Part shown: positions 34,645 through 43,808 of the stretch, piece by piece
How positions within the stretch are numbered: the stretch's first letter is position 1
Layout: each line of letters begins with the position of its first letter
The notes under the pieces: model-generated
Told to the model about the DNA's origin: nothing
What the model saw: only the letters and a program-made list of their open reading frames with translations
The model's database searches: none
Position numbers and translations under genes: made by a program
NCBI GenBank assembly: GCA_963663375.1
Contig: OY760195.1
Coordinates: forward strand, 2,046,001 to 2,110,000
Source of the DNA: JAYREN01 sp963663375
Lineage (GTDB): Bacteria > Acidobacteriota > Holophagae > Holophagales > Holophagaceae
Reading direction: 5' to 3'
Length of the DNA: 64,000 bases

Positions 34645-35532
34645 TTGTCCATGCGAATCGTCCGAACCATCTCCGAGCTGCGTGCCGTTCTCAAGGCGCT
34701 CCGGGAGCATGGCAGCCGCATTGGCTTCGTCCCCACCATGGGCTTCCTGCACGAGGGACACGCCGCCCTGATCCGCCAGAGCACGGCCCGCTGCGACCAC
34801 ACCGTCGTGTCCGTGTTCGTGAATCCCACCCAGTTCGGCCCCAATGAGGACCTCTCCCGGTACCCCCGCGATCTGGAGCGGGATCAGGCCCTCTGCCTCA
34901 AGCTAGGGGTGAGCGTGCTGTTCCTGCCCGAGGCGGCAGAGGTCTATCCCACGGGCTTCTGTACCTTCGTGGAACCGGGCCAGCTGGGGGAGCAGCTCTG
35001 CGGCGCCCACCGATCAGGACACTTCCGGGGCGTGGCCACCGTGGTGGCCAAGCTCTTCAATATGGTGCAACCCGATTTGGCCTTCTTCGGCCAGAAGGAT
35101 CTCCAGCAGACCGTCATCATCCGCCGCATCGTGCGGGATCTCAATCTGCCCGTGGACATCGTAGTGGCACCCACCGTGCGGGAGACCGACGGTCTCGCCC
35201 TCAGCAGCCGGAACGCCTACCTCGAGCCCGCCGATCGCAAGCGCGCCCTGGGCCTGAGCCGGGCCCTCTTTGCCGCCGAGGCGGAATTCCAGAAGGGCGA
35301 ACGGCGCCCCGAGCGACTGCTGGCCACGGCTCGGGAACACCTGGGCGAGGTGGAGTTGCAGTATCTCGAGATCGTGGACACCCAGACCCTGGAACCCGTG
35401 GATCGGGATATCGTCCGCATTTCCGCGGTTTGCGTGGCGGCCATCGTCGGGAAGACCCGGCTCATCGACAACGTTCTTTTGGCCCCCGATCCCGATACCG
35501 CCCAGTTCACCAGCCATCTGGAACCCGTCTAA
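34645..35532 (+). CDS. panC: Pantothenate synthetase
   Basis: The 295-residue enzyme ligates pantoate to beta-alanine with ATP. Visible motifs are VPTMGFLHEGHAALI (the HIGH-like site), VFVNPTQFGPNEDLSRYPR, GHFRGVATVVAKLFN, FGQKDLQQ and LALSSRN. A TTG start at 34645 is placed because GGGAG stands 8 bases before it. An ATG two codons later is the alternative. It is the second gene of panBCD. Confidence 0.95.
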   Translation: MSMRIVRTISELRAVLKALREHGSRIGFVPTMGFLHEGHAALIRQSTARCDHTVVSVFVNPTQFGPNEDLSRYPRDLERDQALCLKLGVSVLFLPEAAEVYPTGFCTFVEPGQLGEQLCGAHRSGHFRGVATVVAKLFNMVQPDLAFFGQKDLQQTVIIRRIVRDLNLPVDIVVAPTVRETDGLALSSRNAYLEPADRKRALGLSRALFAAEAEFQKGERRPERLLATAREHLGEVELQYLEIVDTQTLEPVDRDIVRISAVCVAAIVGKTRLIDNVLLAPDPDTAQFTSHLEPV

Positions 35533-35628
35533 ACCTCGATGAATGACCTCCTGGACTGCGGCCCTCTTGGGCTGCATCCTAGGGGTCAGGCCGGGACCTC
35601 CCTGGGAGGCCTGGACCCGGAGGCCCAA

Positions 35629-36024
35629 ATGCTTCGACAGTTCCTGCTTGGCAAGATCCACCGCGCGACCGTTACCCGCGCCGACTTGGACTACGTGGGC
35701 TCGATCACCCTCGACCCGCTCCTCATCGAGGCTGCCGGGTTCATGGAAAACGAGAAGATCGATATCTACGACATCACCAACGGTTCCAGGCTTTCGACCT
35801 ACGTGATCCCCGGGATTTCCGGCTCTGGTGAGATCGGCATCAATGGGGCTGCGGCCCACTTGGTGAATCAGGGCGATCTGGTGATCCTGGCGGCCTACGG
35901 CTACCTGACGGAGGCCGAGGCCCAGCACCACCAGCCCAAGGTGGTCTTCGTGGACGCCCGCAACCGGATCACTGCCAGGGAGCACCTGGAGCGTACGCCT
36001 CCCGTGGCAGATGCCTTCGCCTAG
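35629..36024 (+). CDS. panD: Aspartate 1-decarboxylase proenzyme
   Basis: The 131-residue proenzyme makes beta-alanine from aspartate. It begins MLRQFLLGKIHRATVTRAD, contains the self-cleavage site YVGS (Gly24-Ser25, which forms the pyruvoyl group), and has TNGSRLSTYVI and GAAAHLV. A longer in-frame ATG at 35539 was rejected because GGAGG stands 6-7 bases before 35629 and the family starts there. It completes panBCD. Confidence 0.95.
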   Translation: MLRQFLLGKIHRATVTRADLDYVGSITLDPLLIEAAGFMENEKIDIYDITNGSRLSTYVIPGISGSGEIGINGAAAHLVNQGDLVILAAYGYLTEAEAQHHQPKVVFVDARNRITAREHLERTPPVADAFA

Positions 36025-36031
36025 ATCCTTT

Positions 36032-36061
36032 TTGAAAATAACCTTCCCAGGTCTTCTATAC
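36032..36061 (+). promoter_or_regulatory. Candidate promoter of rng
   Basis: TTGAAA (36032-36037) is followed after 17 bases by TCTATA, or after 19 bases by TATACC. This AT-rich patch lies in an otherwise GC-rich gap, about 100 bases before the rng start codon. It fits a sigma70-type promoter loosely. Confidence 0.35.
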
Positions 36062-36158
36062 CCTGGTAAAAAATGGAGGCCCCCAGGCTGGTACGTCCTG
36101 GCGGGCAGTGGGAAGCCGCGGGTCGCGTCTTCGCCGAATTCAAAGAGAGGTTACAACC

Positions 36159-37661
36159 ATGGAAGTCCGCCGGTCTCTGGTGGTCAACTCGACCCCCCTG
36201 GAGACTCGCATTGCCCTTCTCGAGAATGGGCAAGTCTGCGAGCTCTTCATCGAACGCAGTTCCCACCTCAGCCAGGTGGGGGATGTCTACAAGGGCCGGG
36301 TGGCCAAGCTGCTCCAGGGCATGCAGAGCGCCTTCGTGGCCATCGGCGGCCCCAAGGACGGCTTCCTCTACCTGGATGAGCCCGAGGCCCACCGCCTTGG
36401 CGCTGAGGACGCCTCCGAGGAGGAAGACCCCGAGGAGGCCCTGGAGTTCGAGGCCCTTCCCCTGACTCTTCCCCCGGTCAAGGAGGGCGAAGAGGTGCTG
36501 GTGCAGGTGGTGAAGGATCCCATCGGCACCAAGGGCCCGCGCCTCTCCCGCCACATCAGCTTTCCGGGGCGCTTCCTGGTCTTCATGCCCGGCGTGGAGC
36601 ATGTGGGCATCAGCCGCAAGATCACCGATCCCGAGGAGCGGGATCGCCTGCGACAGCTCATCAAGAGTCACGCCCAGCCCGGCGAGGGCTTCATCGTGCG
36701 CACGGCGGCCATCGGCGAGAAGGACGAGGATCTGGTCTCGGACGTCGCCGCGCTGAGGGAACTCTGGGCCGAAGTGCAGGACCGTAGCCTCCAGTGCCAG
36801 GCCCCCTGCCTCGTGTGGCAGGATTCGAGGCTCCTCCAGAAAGTCCTGCGGGATCTCTTCCGGGAGGAAGTGGCCAGTTTCTGGGTGGATCACCGAGACA
36901 CCTACCAGGAGGTCGTGGACTTTGTGACCCGCCTCCACCCTGAATGGGCCACCCGCGTGAAGCACTTCACCAGCGACCTGCCCATCTTCGACGCCTTCGG
37001 CATCGAGAAGGAGGTCGACCAGGCCCGCCATCCCAAGGTCTTCCTCAAGCATGGTGGCTCCATCGTCATCAACCAGACGGAAGCCCTGGTGAGCGTGGAC
37101 GTGAACACCGGGAAGTTCGTGGGAAAGAAGGATCTAGAGGAGACGGTCTTCCACGCCAATCTCGAAGTCATCCCCGAAATCGTGCGCCAGCTCCGGCTGC
37201 GCAACTTGGGGGGCATCATCGTCATCGATTTCATCGACATGATGGAAGCGGCCCACCGCGAGGCCGTGATGAACCGCCTTCAGGAGGAGTTGAAGCGGGA
37301 TCGCAACCACGCCCGGGCGGTGGAGATCAGCGACTTCGGCCTGGTGGAGATGACCCGCAAGCGCACGGGCCCCAGTCTGGATCGCCTGCTGACCTCGCCC
37401 TGCCCCCACTGCGAGGGCTCTGGCCGTCGCATCAGCCCCGAGACCGCATTGCTGTCCGTGTACCGGGAGATCGCCCGTCTGGGCGATAAGCTGCGGGGAG
37501 CGACCCTGCGAATCTCCATGCACCCCGAATTCCGACTGGCCCTGCCCCCCGAGACCCGGGATGGCGTGCATCACCTGGCCCGGGCCTTCGGCGCCCAGGT
37601 GGCCTGGATCGACCGGAGCGAGGGCCCGAGCCATTCCGTGGGCTTCGACATCGCCCGATGA
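36159..37661 (+). CDS. rng: Ribonuclease G / E family
   Basis: The 500-residue endoribonuclease processes rRNA and mRNA. It shows the S1-like start (GDVYKGRVAKLLQGMQSAFV, 20 residues), the catalytic metal region VSVDVNTGKFVG and IVIDFIDM, and the zinc-link cysteines CPHCEGSG near residue 415. The size matches RNase G, without an RNase E scaffold tail. An acidic insertion (EDASEEEDPEEALEFE) splits the S1 domain. A GAGAGG site precedes ATG 36159. Confidence 0.94.
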   Translation: MEVRRSLVVNSTPLETRIALLENGQVCELFIERSSHLSQVGDVYKGRVAKLLQGMQSAFVAIGGPKDGFLYLDEPEAHRLGAEDASEEEDPEEALEFEALPLTLPPVKEGEEVLVQVVKDPIGTKGPRLSRHISFPGRFLVFMPGVEHVGISRKITDPEERDRLRQLIKSHAQPGEGFIVRTAAIGEKDEDLVSDVAALRELWAEVQDRSLQCQAPCLVWQDSRLLQKVLRDLFREEVASFWVDHRDTYQEVVDFVTRLHPEWATRVKHFTSDLPIFDAFGIEKEVDQARHPKVFLKHGGSIVINQTEALVSVDVNTGKFVGKKDLEETVFHANLEVIPEIVRQLRLRNLGGIIVIDFIDMMEAAHREAVMNRLQEELKRDRNHARAVEISDFGLVEMTRKRTGPSLDRLLTSPCPHCEGSGRRISPETALLSVYREIARLGDKLRGATLRISMHPEFRLALPPETRDGVHHLARAFGAQVAWIDRSEGPSHSVGFDIAR

Positions 37662-37684
37662 ATACCGATTTTTGGAGCCCACCC

Positions 37685-38131
37685 ATGTCTTCCCAGCGCG
37701 CTGCCCTCAAGGACCAGGTCTTCCTCCGCATGGCCCTGGAGATCAGTCGCCTGGGCACCTGCTGTCGGCTAAAGGTGGGCTGCATCCTGCTGCGACCCGA
37801 TGGGGGAATCGCCTCCGGAGGCTTCAATGGCGCCCTCCCCGGCATGCCCCACTGCACCCCGGAGAACTGCAATCCCAATCAGCGCTGCCTGCACACGAGC
37901 CACGCCGAGGAGAATGCCCTGGGCTTTTCCGAAGGCTCGGTTTCCGCGGCCTACGTCACCGACGAACCCTGCCTCACCTGCACCCGCGCTTTGGTGCGCC
38001 GGGGCGTGCGCCGCGTGATTTTCCTGCGCCCCTACACCAGCATCGCCGAACAGGAAAAGGCCGAGCGCGCCGCGATCCTGGAACACTTCGGAGTGCAGTG
38101 GGAGCGGGTCGAACTCACCCCTGAATCCTGA
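37685..38131 (+). CDS. dCMP deaminase-family zinc enzyme
   Basis: The 148-residue protein has the cytidine/deoxycytidylate deaminase zinc motifs HTSHAEENAL (H-A-E) and PCLTCTRAL (P-C-x2-C), plus a cysteine-rich insertion HCTPENCNPNQRC that resembles the extra zinc site of ComEB-type dCMP deaminases. It probably converts dCMP to dUMP. ATG 37685 is preferred because GGAG lies 7 bases upstream. An in-frame ATG at 37658 overlaps the rng stop and lacks a ribosome site. Confidence 0.85.
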   Translation: MSSQRAALKDQVFLRMALEISRLGTCCRLKVGCILLRPDGGIASGGFNGALPGMPHCTPENCNPNQRCLHTSHAEENALGFSEGSVSAAYVTDEPCLTCTRALVRRGVRRVIFLRPYTSIAEQEKAERAAILEHFGVQWERVELTPES

Positions 38132-38144
38132 ACCTGGAGTCCCC

Positions 38145-39005
38145 ATGTCCCACGAATTCATCCTGCCCCTCTTCCTCGGCTCCTGCGAGCCCGAGGAGGC
38201 CGAGATCGCGCTCTTCGGCGTCTGCTGGGATGGCACCAGCTCCTTCAAGGCCGGTTCGCGCTTCGCGGGTTTCGCGGTGCGCGAGGCCTCCTTCGGCATG
38301 GAGGAGTTCAGCTTCTACCAGCAGCAGAGCCTGGCGGACATCAAGTTCGCGGACTACGGCGATCTCTTTCTGCCTCCGGGACAGAAGGAGCGCGTCATGG
38401 CCGACATCGCCTCGGCTGTGCGGGAGATCCGCGCCAAGGGGCAGTTCCCCATCGCCTTCGGCGGCGAGCACCTGGTGGCCCTGCCCCTCATCCTAGCGGC
38501 CCATGAGGAGCATCCCGACCTGGCCCTCATCCACTTCGACGCCCACGCGGATCTCCGGCCGGAGCTCTGGGGCGATCCGCTCACCCACGCCACCATCATC
38601 GGCCGCGCCGCGGATCGCATCGGCTACGAGAACCTCTTCCAGTTCGGAATCCGCAGCGGCTCCATCGAGGAATGGCAGCTCGCCCAGCAGCACAACACCA
38701 TCCGGCCCTTCACCGTGGAGGCCATCGATGAAGTCCTCGCGAAACTAGGCGATCGGCCCCTTTACATCACCCTGGACATGGACGTGCTGGATCCCAGCCT
38801 CTACCCGGGCACCGGCACGCCGGAGCCCGGCGGCATCGGCTGGGAACTGCTCATCGCGGGCCTCAAGCGGTTCCAGGGTCGGCGCCTCGTGGGGATGGAC
38901 TGCCTGGAGCTGGCGCCTCACTACGACAGCACTGGCGTCTCCGCCATGACCATGGCCAAGACGCTGCGGGAGATGATCATGCTGGCCCAGGACCGGAAGC
39001 GGTAG
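38145..39005 (+). CDS. speB: Agmatinase / ureohydrolase family enzyme
   Basis: The 286-residue protein has the binuclear manganese motifs of the arginase superfamily: GGEHLVALPL, HFDAHADLRPE and LDMDVLDPSLYPGTGTPEPGG (split here at 20). Its size and the PGTGTPEPGG loop fit agmatinase (agmatine to putrescine plus urea) better than arginase. It follows the deaminase by 13 bases and ends 5 bases from the convergent HU gene. Confidence 0.88.
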   Translation: MSHEFILPLFLGSCEPEEAEIALFGVCWDGTSSFKAGSRFAGFAVREASFGMEEFSFYQQQSLADIKFADYGDLFLPPGQKERVMADIASAVREIRAKGQFPIAFGGEHLVALPLILAAHEEHPDLALIHFDAHADLRPELWGDPLTHATIIGRAADRIGYENLFQFGIRSGSIEEWQLAQQHNTIRPFTVEAIDEVLAKLGDRPLYITLDMDVLDPSLYPGTGTPEPGGIGWELLIAGLKRFQGRRLVGMDCLELAPHYDSTGVSAMTMAKTLREMIMLAQDRKR

Positions 39006-39010
39006 GCGCC

Positions 39011-39286
39011 CTACTTCACTTCGATATCGCGGAGGTCCTTGCCGGGCTTGAAGCGGATGCTCTTCCCCTTGGGGATCTCGACGCTCTGGCCCGTCTTGAT
39101 GTTGCGGCCCAGGCCGCGCTTGCGGGGGCGGGGCTCGAAGACGCCGAAGCCACGCACTTCGATGCGTTCACCTTCCAGCAAGGCCAGCTTCATGCGCTCG
39201 GTGAGAAGATCCACCACCTGCAGGGCCGTGGCCTTGGAGATGGGAAGGGTCTGCATCAGGGTGTTGGCGATATCGATCTTGATCAT
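39011..39286 (-). CDS. HU/IHF-family DNA-binding protein
   Basis: The 91-residue protein has the bacterial histone-like fold: helical N-terminus, then GERIEVRGFGVFEPRPRKRG with the DNA arm GRNIKTGQSVEIPKGKSIRF (20 residues). It bends DNA and organises the nucleoid. The start MIKIDIAN at 39286 is the family start, and an in-frame ATG nine codons upstream was rejected. HU and IHF subunits cannot be told apart reliably here. Confidence 0.93.
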   Translation of the reverse strand: MIKIDIANTLMQTLPISKATALQVVDLLTERMKLALLEGERIEVRGFGVFEPRPRKRGLGRNIKTGQSVEIPKGKSIRFKPGKDLRDIEVK

Positions 39287-39363
39287 GGAGGCCTCGGCCT
39301 TGGGGGGTCTCAAAGGTTTAGCAGGAGCGGACGCGGGGAGGAAGGGGAATCCAAAAGTTTTCC

Positions 39364-41307
39364 TTACCAGGTCGGATTTTTCGCCAGCAGCTCCTCCGCC
39401 TGGGCGGCGGGCAGGGGACGGGAGAAGAAATACCCCTGACCCTGATCACAGTTGAGGAGTCGAAGTCGAGCCAACTGCGCCTCGGTCTCGATGCCCTCCG
39501 CAGTCACCCGCATGCCCAGGGACTTGGCCAAGGAAATGATGGCCCCCACGATGGCCGTGCTCTCGGGATCCTTGCCGAGCCCATCCACGAAACTCTTGTC
39601 CACCTTTAGGGTGTCCACGGGGAAGCGCTTCAGATAACTGAGGGAGCTGTACCCCGTGCCGAAGTCGTCGATGACCAGGTGGATTTCCAGGCCCCGGAAG
39701 ACCTTCATGGCCTCGAGGCTGGCCTGGGGGTCCTTCATCATCACGCTCTCGGTGATCTCGAGCTTGAGGCAGGAGGCCTGGAAGTTGCTGGCCTCCAGGG
39801 CCTCGGTCACGGTGGTGATCAGCTCCTTCTGCTGGAACTGGCGACCCGAGATGTTCACATTCATGAGCCGGGGCGGAGCCGAAGGGAAGCGATCATGCCA
39901 GCCACTGGCCTGCCGCATGGCCTCCTGGAGCACCCATTTGCCGATGGGCACGATGAGGCCGGTCTCCTCGGCCAGGGGGATGAACTCCAGCGGGGGCACC
40001 ATGCCCCGCTCGGGATGCTTCCAGCGAACCAGGGCCTCCCAGCCTTCGATGAGGCCCGTACCAAGCGAAATCAGCGGCTGGTAGAACAGCACGAACTCTT
40101 CCCGTTCGATCGCCCGCCGCAGCTCGCTCTCCATCTGGAACCGGGCCAGCGCCAGGGCGTTCATGCTGGGATCGAAGATCTCGATGCTGCCTTCGCCCTT
40201 GGCCTTGGCCCGGTACATGGCCACTTCCGCATCCCGCACCAGTTCGGAGGGAATCGTGTCCGCCACGGAACAGAGGGCGAGGCCCATGCTGCAGGTGGTG
40301 AAGATCTCCTGGCCATTGAGAGGGAAGGGCACCTGCATGCTCTCGGAGATGCGCTCGGCCACCCGCAGGCCATCGTTGGCGGAGACCAGATCCTCGAAGA
40401 GGATGACGAATTCGTCGCCTCCGAGGCGGGCCACCGTGTCCTCGGGGCGGAGGCAGCCCCGAAGGCGCCGGGCCATCTGCATCAGGAGATGGTCCCCCGA
40501 GTCGTGGCCGAGGCTGTCGTTCACTACCTTGAAACGGTCCAGATCGATGAAGAGCACCGCCGTGGACAGTTTTCGCCGCTCGGTGCGGAGGATGGCCTGG
40601 GCGAGGCGCTCCATGAAGAGGGTGCGGTTGGGCAGAGAGGTGAGCCGATCCCGGAAGGTCTGGATGGCAAGCTCCGTCTCCGCGGTGCGCTTCTGGGTGA
40701 CATCCTCGAAGGTGAGAATGACTTCGCGGATCGCCCCCTCGGAATCCACCCGAGGCTCTGCGGAAACCGAAGCCCACACCCAGTTCCCGTCCGAACTCCG
40801 CTCGAGACCGAGCACCACGTCACGCACACTCTGGCCCGTGGCCAGCGCCTGAACCAACGGCCGGTCGGCGGGCTCCATGGGGTTCCCATCGGGCTGAAGG
40901 ACCAGGGCCTCGGAACGGGTCCAGTCCAGCCCCACGGCCTCCGCGGCTTCCAGTCCGAAGAATTCCAGTCCCTTCTGGTTGCACCAGACCAGGCGCCCCC
41001 GGCTGTCCGTGATCGCCGTACCCACGGGCAGCAGCTCCAGGAACTCCTGAAAGTCCTTCTCCGCGTTCTGGCGCGCCACCTGGGCGGCGCCTACCAGGCT
41101 GGCCTGCACATGGGCATGGATCACCAGGGCCGCAAGGATGGCGAGCAGGCCCAGTCCGAGCAGGAGCAGTCCCAGAGTAGAAGCCCCCGTAAGGCGAGGC
41201 CCCCAGCGGTAGACCCCGATCACCCACAGGGCGCCCCCGATCCCGAAGGTCGGGATCATCCACCACGGCGGACGCCGTCGGAAGTTGCTGGGCAGGTTGA
41301 GAGTCAT
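39364..41307 (-). CDS. PAS-GGDEF-EAL cyclic-di-GMP protein
   Basis: The 647-residue protein has two N-terminal membrane helices (about 18-38 and 45-65), a PAS domain (about 90-205), a diguanylate cyclase domain with an intact RLGGDEFVILF, and a phosphodiesterase domain. The last shows EGWEALVRWKHP, NISGRQFQ, LEITES and IDDFGTGYSSLSYL, so its catalytic residues also look present. Such hybrids synthesise or degrade c-di-GMP. Which activity dominates cannot be read. The ATG at 41307 lacks a strong ribosome site. Confidence 0.92.
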   Translation of the reverse strand: MTLNLPSNFRRRPPWWMIPTFGIGGALWVIGVYRWGPRLTGASTLGLLLLGLGLLAILAALVIHAHVQASLVGAAQVARQNAEKDFQEFLELLPVGTAITDSRGRLVWCNQKGLEFFGLEAAEAVGLDWTRSEALVLQPDGNPMEPADRPLVQALATGQSVRDVVLGLERSSDGNWVWASVSAEPRVDSEGAIREVILTFEDVTQKRTAETELAIQTFRDRLTSLPNRTLFMERLAQAILRTERRKLSTAVLFIDLDRFKVVNDSLGHDSGDHLLMQMARRLRGCLRPEDTVARLGGDEFVILFEDLVSANDGLRVAERISESMQVPFPLNGQEIFTTCSMGLALCSVADTIPSELVRDAEVAMYRAKAKGEGSIEIFDPSMNALALARFQMESELRRAIEREEFVLFYQPLISLGTGLIEGWEALVRWKHPERGMVPPLEFIPLAEETGLIVPIGKWVLQEAMRQASGWHDRFPSAPPRLMNVNISGRQFQQKELITTVTEALEASNFQASCLKLEITESVMMKDPQASLEAMKVFRGLEIHLVIDDFGTGYSSLSYLKRFPVDTLKVDKSFVDGLGKDPESTAIVGAIISLAKSLGMRVTAEGIETEAQLARLRLLNCDQGQGYFFSRPLPAAQAEELLAKNPTW

Positions 41308-41409
41308 CCGGGGGTTTTTCAGGAAGCAGACATGGAGCCTACCCTTTCCTTTCGGGGAATCCCACCTTGGGGTTAACTTACAGCAGGCAAATTTCTTCCG
41401 GAGCGCCCT

Positions 41410-41859
41410 TTGGAGCTGCTTGAACCCTTTCTCGACGCCGCACGGTCCTCCCTGAGGCACCCGCAAGACCGTGCCCGGGCCGAGGCCCTGCTCCTGAAGT
41501 GGGCGGCCGCCTGGCAGGGCCCCGCCCGCAGGCTCACCCTAACCTCATCCAATCACGGGGCTTACCTCCACTTCGACCAGCGGGTGGGCACGGTCTGGTC
41601 CCAGGTCTTCAGCTTCCACGCCGCCCCTCGGGTGGGTCTCGCCATGCGCGGCCCGGACCCCGACCGGGTTCGCAAGGCCCACAAACATCGCGCCAACAAG
41701 CTGGATCGCCACCCCCTGGACGCCCTCTTCGAGGCCTGGTCGGCCCATGGCGAGGCCCATCCCGCCAACAACGTCGTGGAATTCTTCCTGGTGGAGACTC
41801 CCGACGAAACCTGGGAGGCCTGCCTGCAGGAGGCGCTGGCCTGTCTGGGGAAGGCCTAA
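41410..41859 (+). CDS. Hypothetical protein (149 aa)
   Basis: The soluble protein begins with TTG (MELLEPFLDAARSSL), for which a GGAG site stands 7 bases upstream. It is rich in Ala, His and Arg, with segments such as YLHFDQRVGTVWSQVFSF and NNVVEFFLVETPDETW. No family is recognised. It is divergent from the GGDEF-EAL gene and ends 4 bases from the convergent rpiR-type gene. Confidence 0.65.
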   Translation: MELLEPFLDAARSSLRHPQDRARAEALLLKWAAAWQGPARRLTLTSSNHGAYLHFDQRVGTVWSQVFSFHAAPRVGLAMRGPDPDRVRKAHKHRANKLDRHPLDALFEAWSAHGEAHPANNVVEFFLVETPDETWEACLQEALACLGKA

Positions 41860-41863
41860 GTTA

Positions 41864-42709
41864 CTAGGTTTCAGACTTGATGAACTGGGGCTTGGCGATG
41901 CGCTCGGCCTCCAGGAGCCGCTGGATGGAGGCCTCCCGATCCCGAGAGGCCAGGGCCGCGGCGATGGTATGCGCAACTACGGCGAAGGACGCGATGCTGT
42001 GGGTGAACATCAGGTTCTCCCCGGCCACGGGCACCGTGAGATTGGCGTGGCGGGCCAAGGGCGCATCCAGGGAATCCGTGAAGGCGATGACCGGCGTGTT
42101 CCGCTTGCGGGCGTAGTCCACCACGTCCAGGGTCTCCTGGGAGTAGGGCGGAAAGCTGAAGGCAATGAGCAGGTCCCGGGCGTCCAGGTTGGCCACCTGG
42201 CGAGCGAATTCCGCAGGGCTCTCCGCCACGGTGACAAAGCCCGACACGGTCAGCAGGTAGCCCAGGTGCTGGCTCATGATCCGCGAAACGCCGTGGCCCA
42301 CCAGCACCCGGAAACGGGCCTGTTCGATTCGCTGCACCAGCTTCATCAGCAGGTCTTCGTTGATGCCCTGCACGGTGCGTTCGATGTTCAGCATGTCCTG
42401 CTTGGCCACCTCCACCAGCATGGCCGCGGCCTCCCGAGGGGCGCGCAGCAGCCGATCTTCCGGGGCGGTCTTGGCTTTGGCCTGGGCCACCAGGGCCTGG
42501 CGCATCTCCATGAAACCCCGGTAGCCCAGCTTCTGGGCAAAGCGCACCACCGTAGCCACGCTGCTCTCCGCCCGCTCGGCCACTTCTTCCACCCCCCAGA
42601 AGGCGGCCTCACCGAGGTTGGCGAGCAGGCAGGTCGCAATCCGGCGCTGGCTGGCCGACAGCCCCTTGGTGGCATGTAGGCGAGTGACGAGGGTGTTCTT
42701 GGTGGTCAT
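41864..42709 (-). CDS. RpiR-family transcriptional regulator (HTH plus SIS domain)
   Basis: The 281-residue regulator has an N-terminal helix-turn-helix of the HTH_6/RpiR type (about 15-80, SVATVVRFAQKLGYRGFMEM is 20 residues of it) and a C-terminal SIS sugar-phosphate-binding domain (about 125-260, VLVGHGVSRIMSQHL, LLIAFSFPPYSQETLDVVDY). Family members sense phosphosugars. The target is unknown and no sugar gene is adjacent. It starts 23 bases after moaA on the same strand. Confidence 0.9.
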   Translation of the reverse strand: MTTKNTLVTRLHATKGLSASQRRIATCLLANLGEAAFWGVEEVAERAESSVATVVRFAQKLGYRGFMEMRQALVAQAKAKTAPEDRLLRAPREAAAMLVEVAKQDMLNIERTVQGINEDLLMKLVQRIEQARFRVLVGHGVSRIMSQHLGYLLTVSGFVTVAESPAEFARQVANLDARDLLIAFSFPPYSQETLDVVDYARKRNTPVIAFTDSLDAPLARHANLTVPVAGENLMFTHSIASFAVVAHTIAAALASRDREASIQRLLEAERIAKPQFIKSET

Positions 42710-42732
42710 AGGGACAAGCCTAGCCTGGGTCC

Positions 42733-43740
42733 TCACCCGCCCATGCGGAACATCTCGACCTTGGGACTCGGCGCGGTGGCCTCCGACCGGAGTTCGGAGT
42801 AGCGGTCCACCCGGCGGCGCCACCGGGATTCCACCACGGCTGCCAGATCCCCGTCGGAGGATCCGGCCCGGAGGAAGGCCTTGAGATCCAGGCCCTCTTG
42901 GGCAAAGAGGCAGGTGTACAGCCGACCTTCCGCCGATAGGCGCGCCCGGTCGCACCCGGCGCAGAAGGGCTCGGTGACGGACGCGATGAGGCCGAGCTCG
43001 CCCCTGCCATCGGCGTAGCGCCAATGCTGGGCCACACAATTGGGATGGTCCTTCCGGAGTGGCTCCAGGGGCCATCGGGCCGCAATGCGGCGCAAGACCT
43101 CCGCGGCGGGAATGACCCGCTCCAGGCTCCAACCATTGCCGGTGCCCACATCCATGAACTCGATGAACCGCAGGATGTGTCCCCGTTCCCTCGCGAATTC
43201 GGCCAGGGGCAGGATTTCGGCCTCGTTGACCCCCCGCTGCAGCACGCAGTTGAGCTTGATGGGGCCGAAGCCCGCCTCCCGAGCCGCCTCGAGGCCCCCC
43301 AGGACTCGCTCCACCGGGATGCCGGAATCGGAAAGTGCCGCGAACCGCGCTGGATCGAGGGCGTCCAGACTCACCGTGATCCGGTCCAGGCCCGCCTCCC
43401 GCAGGGGTTTGGCAAGACCCCCGAGGAGTGAACCGTTGGTCGTGAGCGCAATCTCGCGCAGGCCTTCGATACCACGGAGCCTGCAGACCAGGGCGGGAAG
43501 GTCGTGGCGGAGCAGGGGCTCGCCCCCTGTCAGCCGGATCTTCGCCACTCCGAGCCCCACGAAAAGCCTCGCCAGGCGCTCGATTTCTTCAAAGCTCAGG
43601 ATCTCTTCGCGATCGAGAAAGGAATGCTGCCCCTCGAAGCGCTCCCGGGGCATGCAGTAGGGGCACCGGAAATTACAACGGTCCGTTACCGAGACCCGAA
43701 GGGCCCGGAGAGGACGACCTAGAACATCCGCGACCCGCAT
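42733..43740 (-). CDS. moaA: GTP 3',8-cyclase (molybdenum cofactor biosynthesis)
   Basis: The 335-residue radical-SAM enzyme starts molybdenum cofactor synthesis from GTP. The SAM cluster motif is CNFRCPYC. The second cluster cysteines appear in PFCAGCDRARLSAEGRLYTC (20 residues). The LTGGEPLLR segment and the C-terminal GG needed for activation are present. ATG 43740 (MRVADVLGRPL) is chosen over an upstream ATG on family length. The next gene upstream is divergent. Confidence 0.95.
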   Translation of the reverse strand: MRVADVLGRPLRALRVSVTDRCNFRCPYCMPRERFEGQHSFLDREEILSFEEIERLARLFVGLGVAKIRLTGGEPLLRHDLPALVCRLRGIEGLREIALTTNGSLLGGLAKPLREAGLDRITVSLDALDPARFAALSDSGIPVERVLGGLEAAREAGFGPIKLNCVLQRGVNEAEILPLAEFARERGHILRFIEFMDVGTGNGWSLERVIPAAEVLRRIAARWPLEPLRKDHPNCVAQHWRYADGRGELGLIASVTEPFCAGCDRARLSAEGRLYTCLFAQEGLDLKAFLRAGSSDGDLAAVVESRWRRRVDRYSELRSEATAPSPKVEMFRMGG

Positions 43741-43808
43741 AGTTCCAAGATTAAGCTCATCGGGGCCCCGCTTCTCGGGCAAAATAGAAGGTTGGAATCG
43801 AGCTGCCC

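Noticed and set aside
35539..35628. Thirty-codon N-terminal extension of PanD
   Set aside because: The proenzyme family begins at MLRQFLLGK with a good ribosome site. The extension lacks any motif and would displace the cleavage-site numbering.
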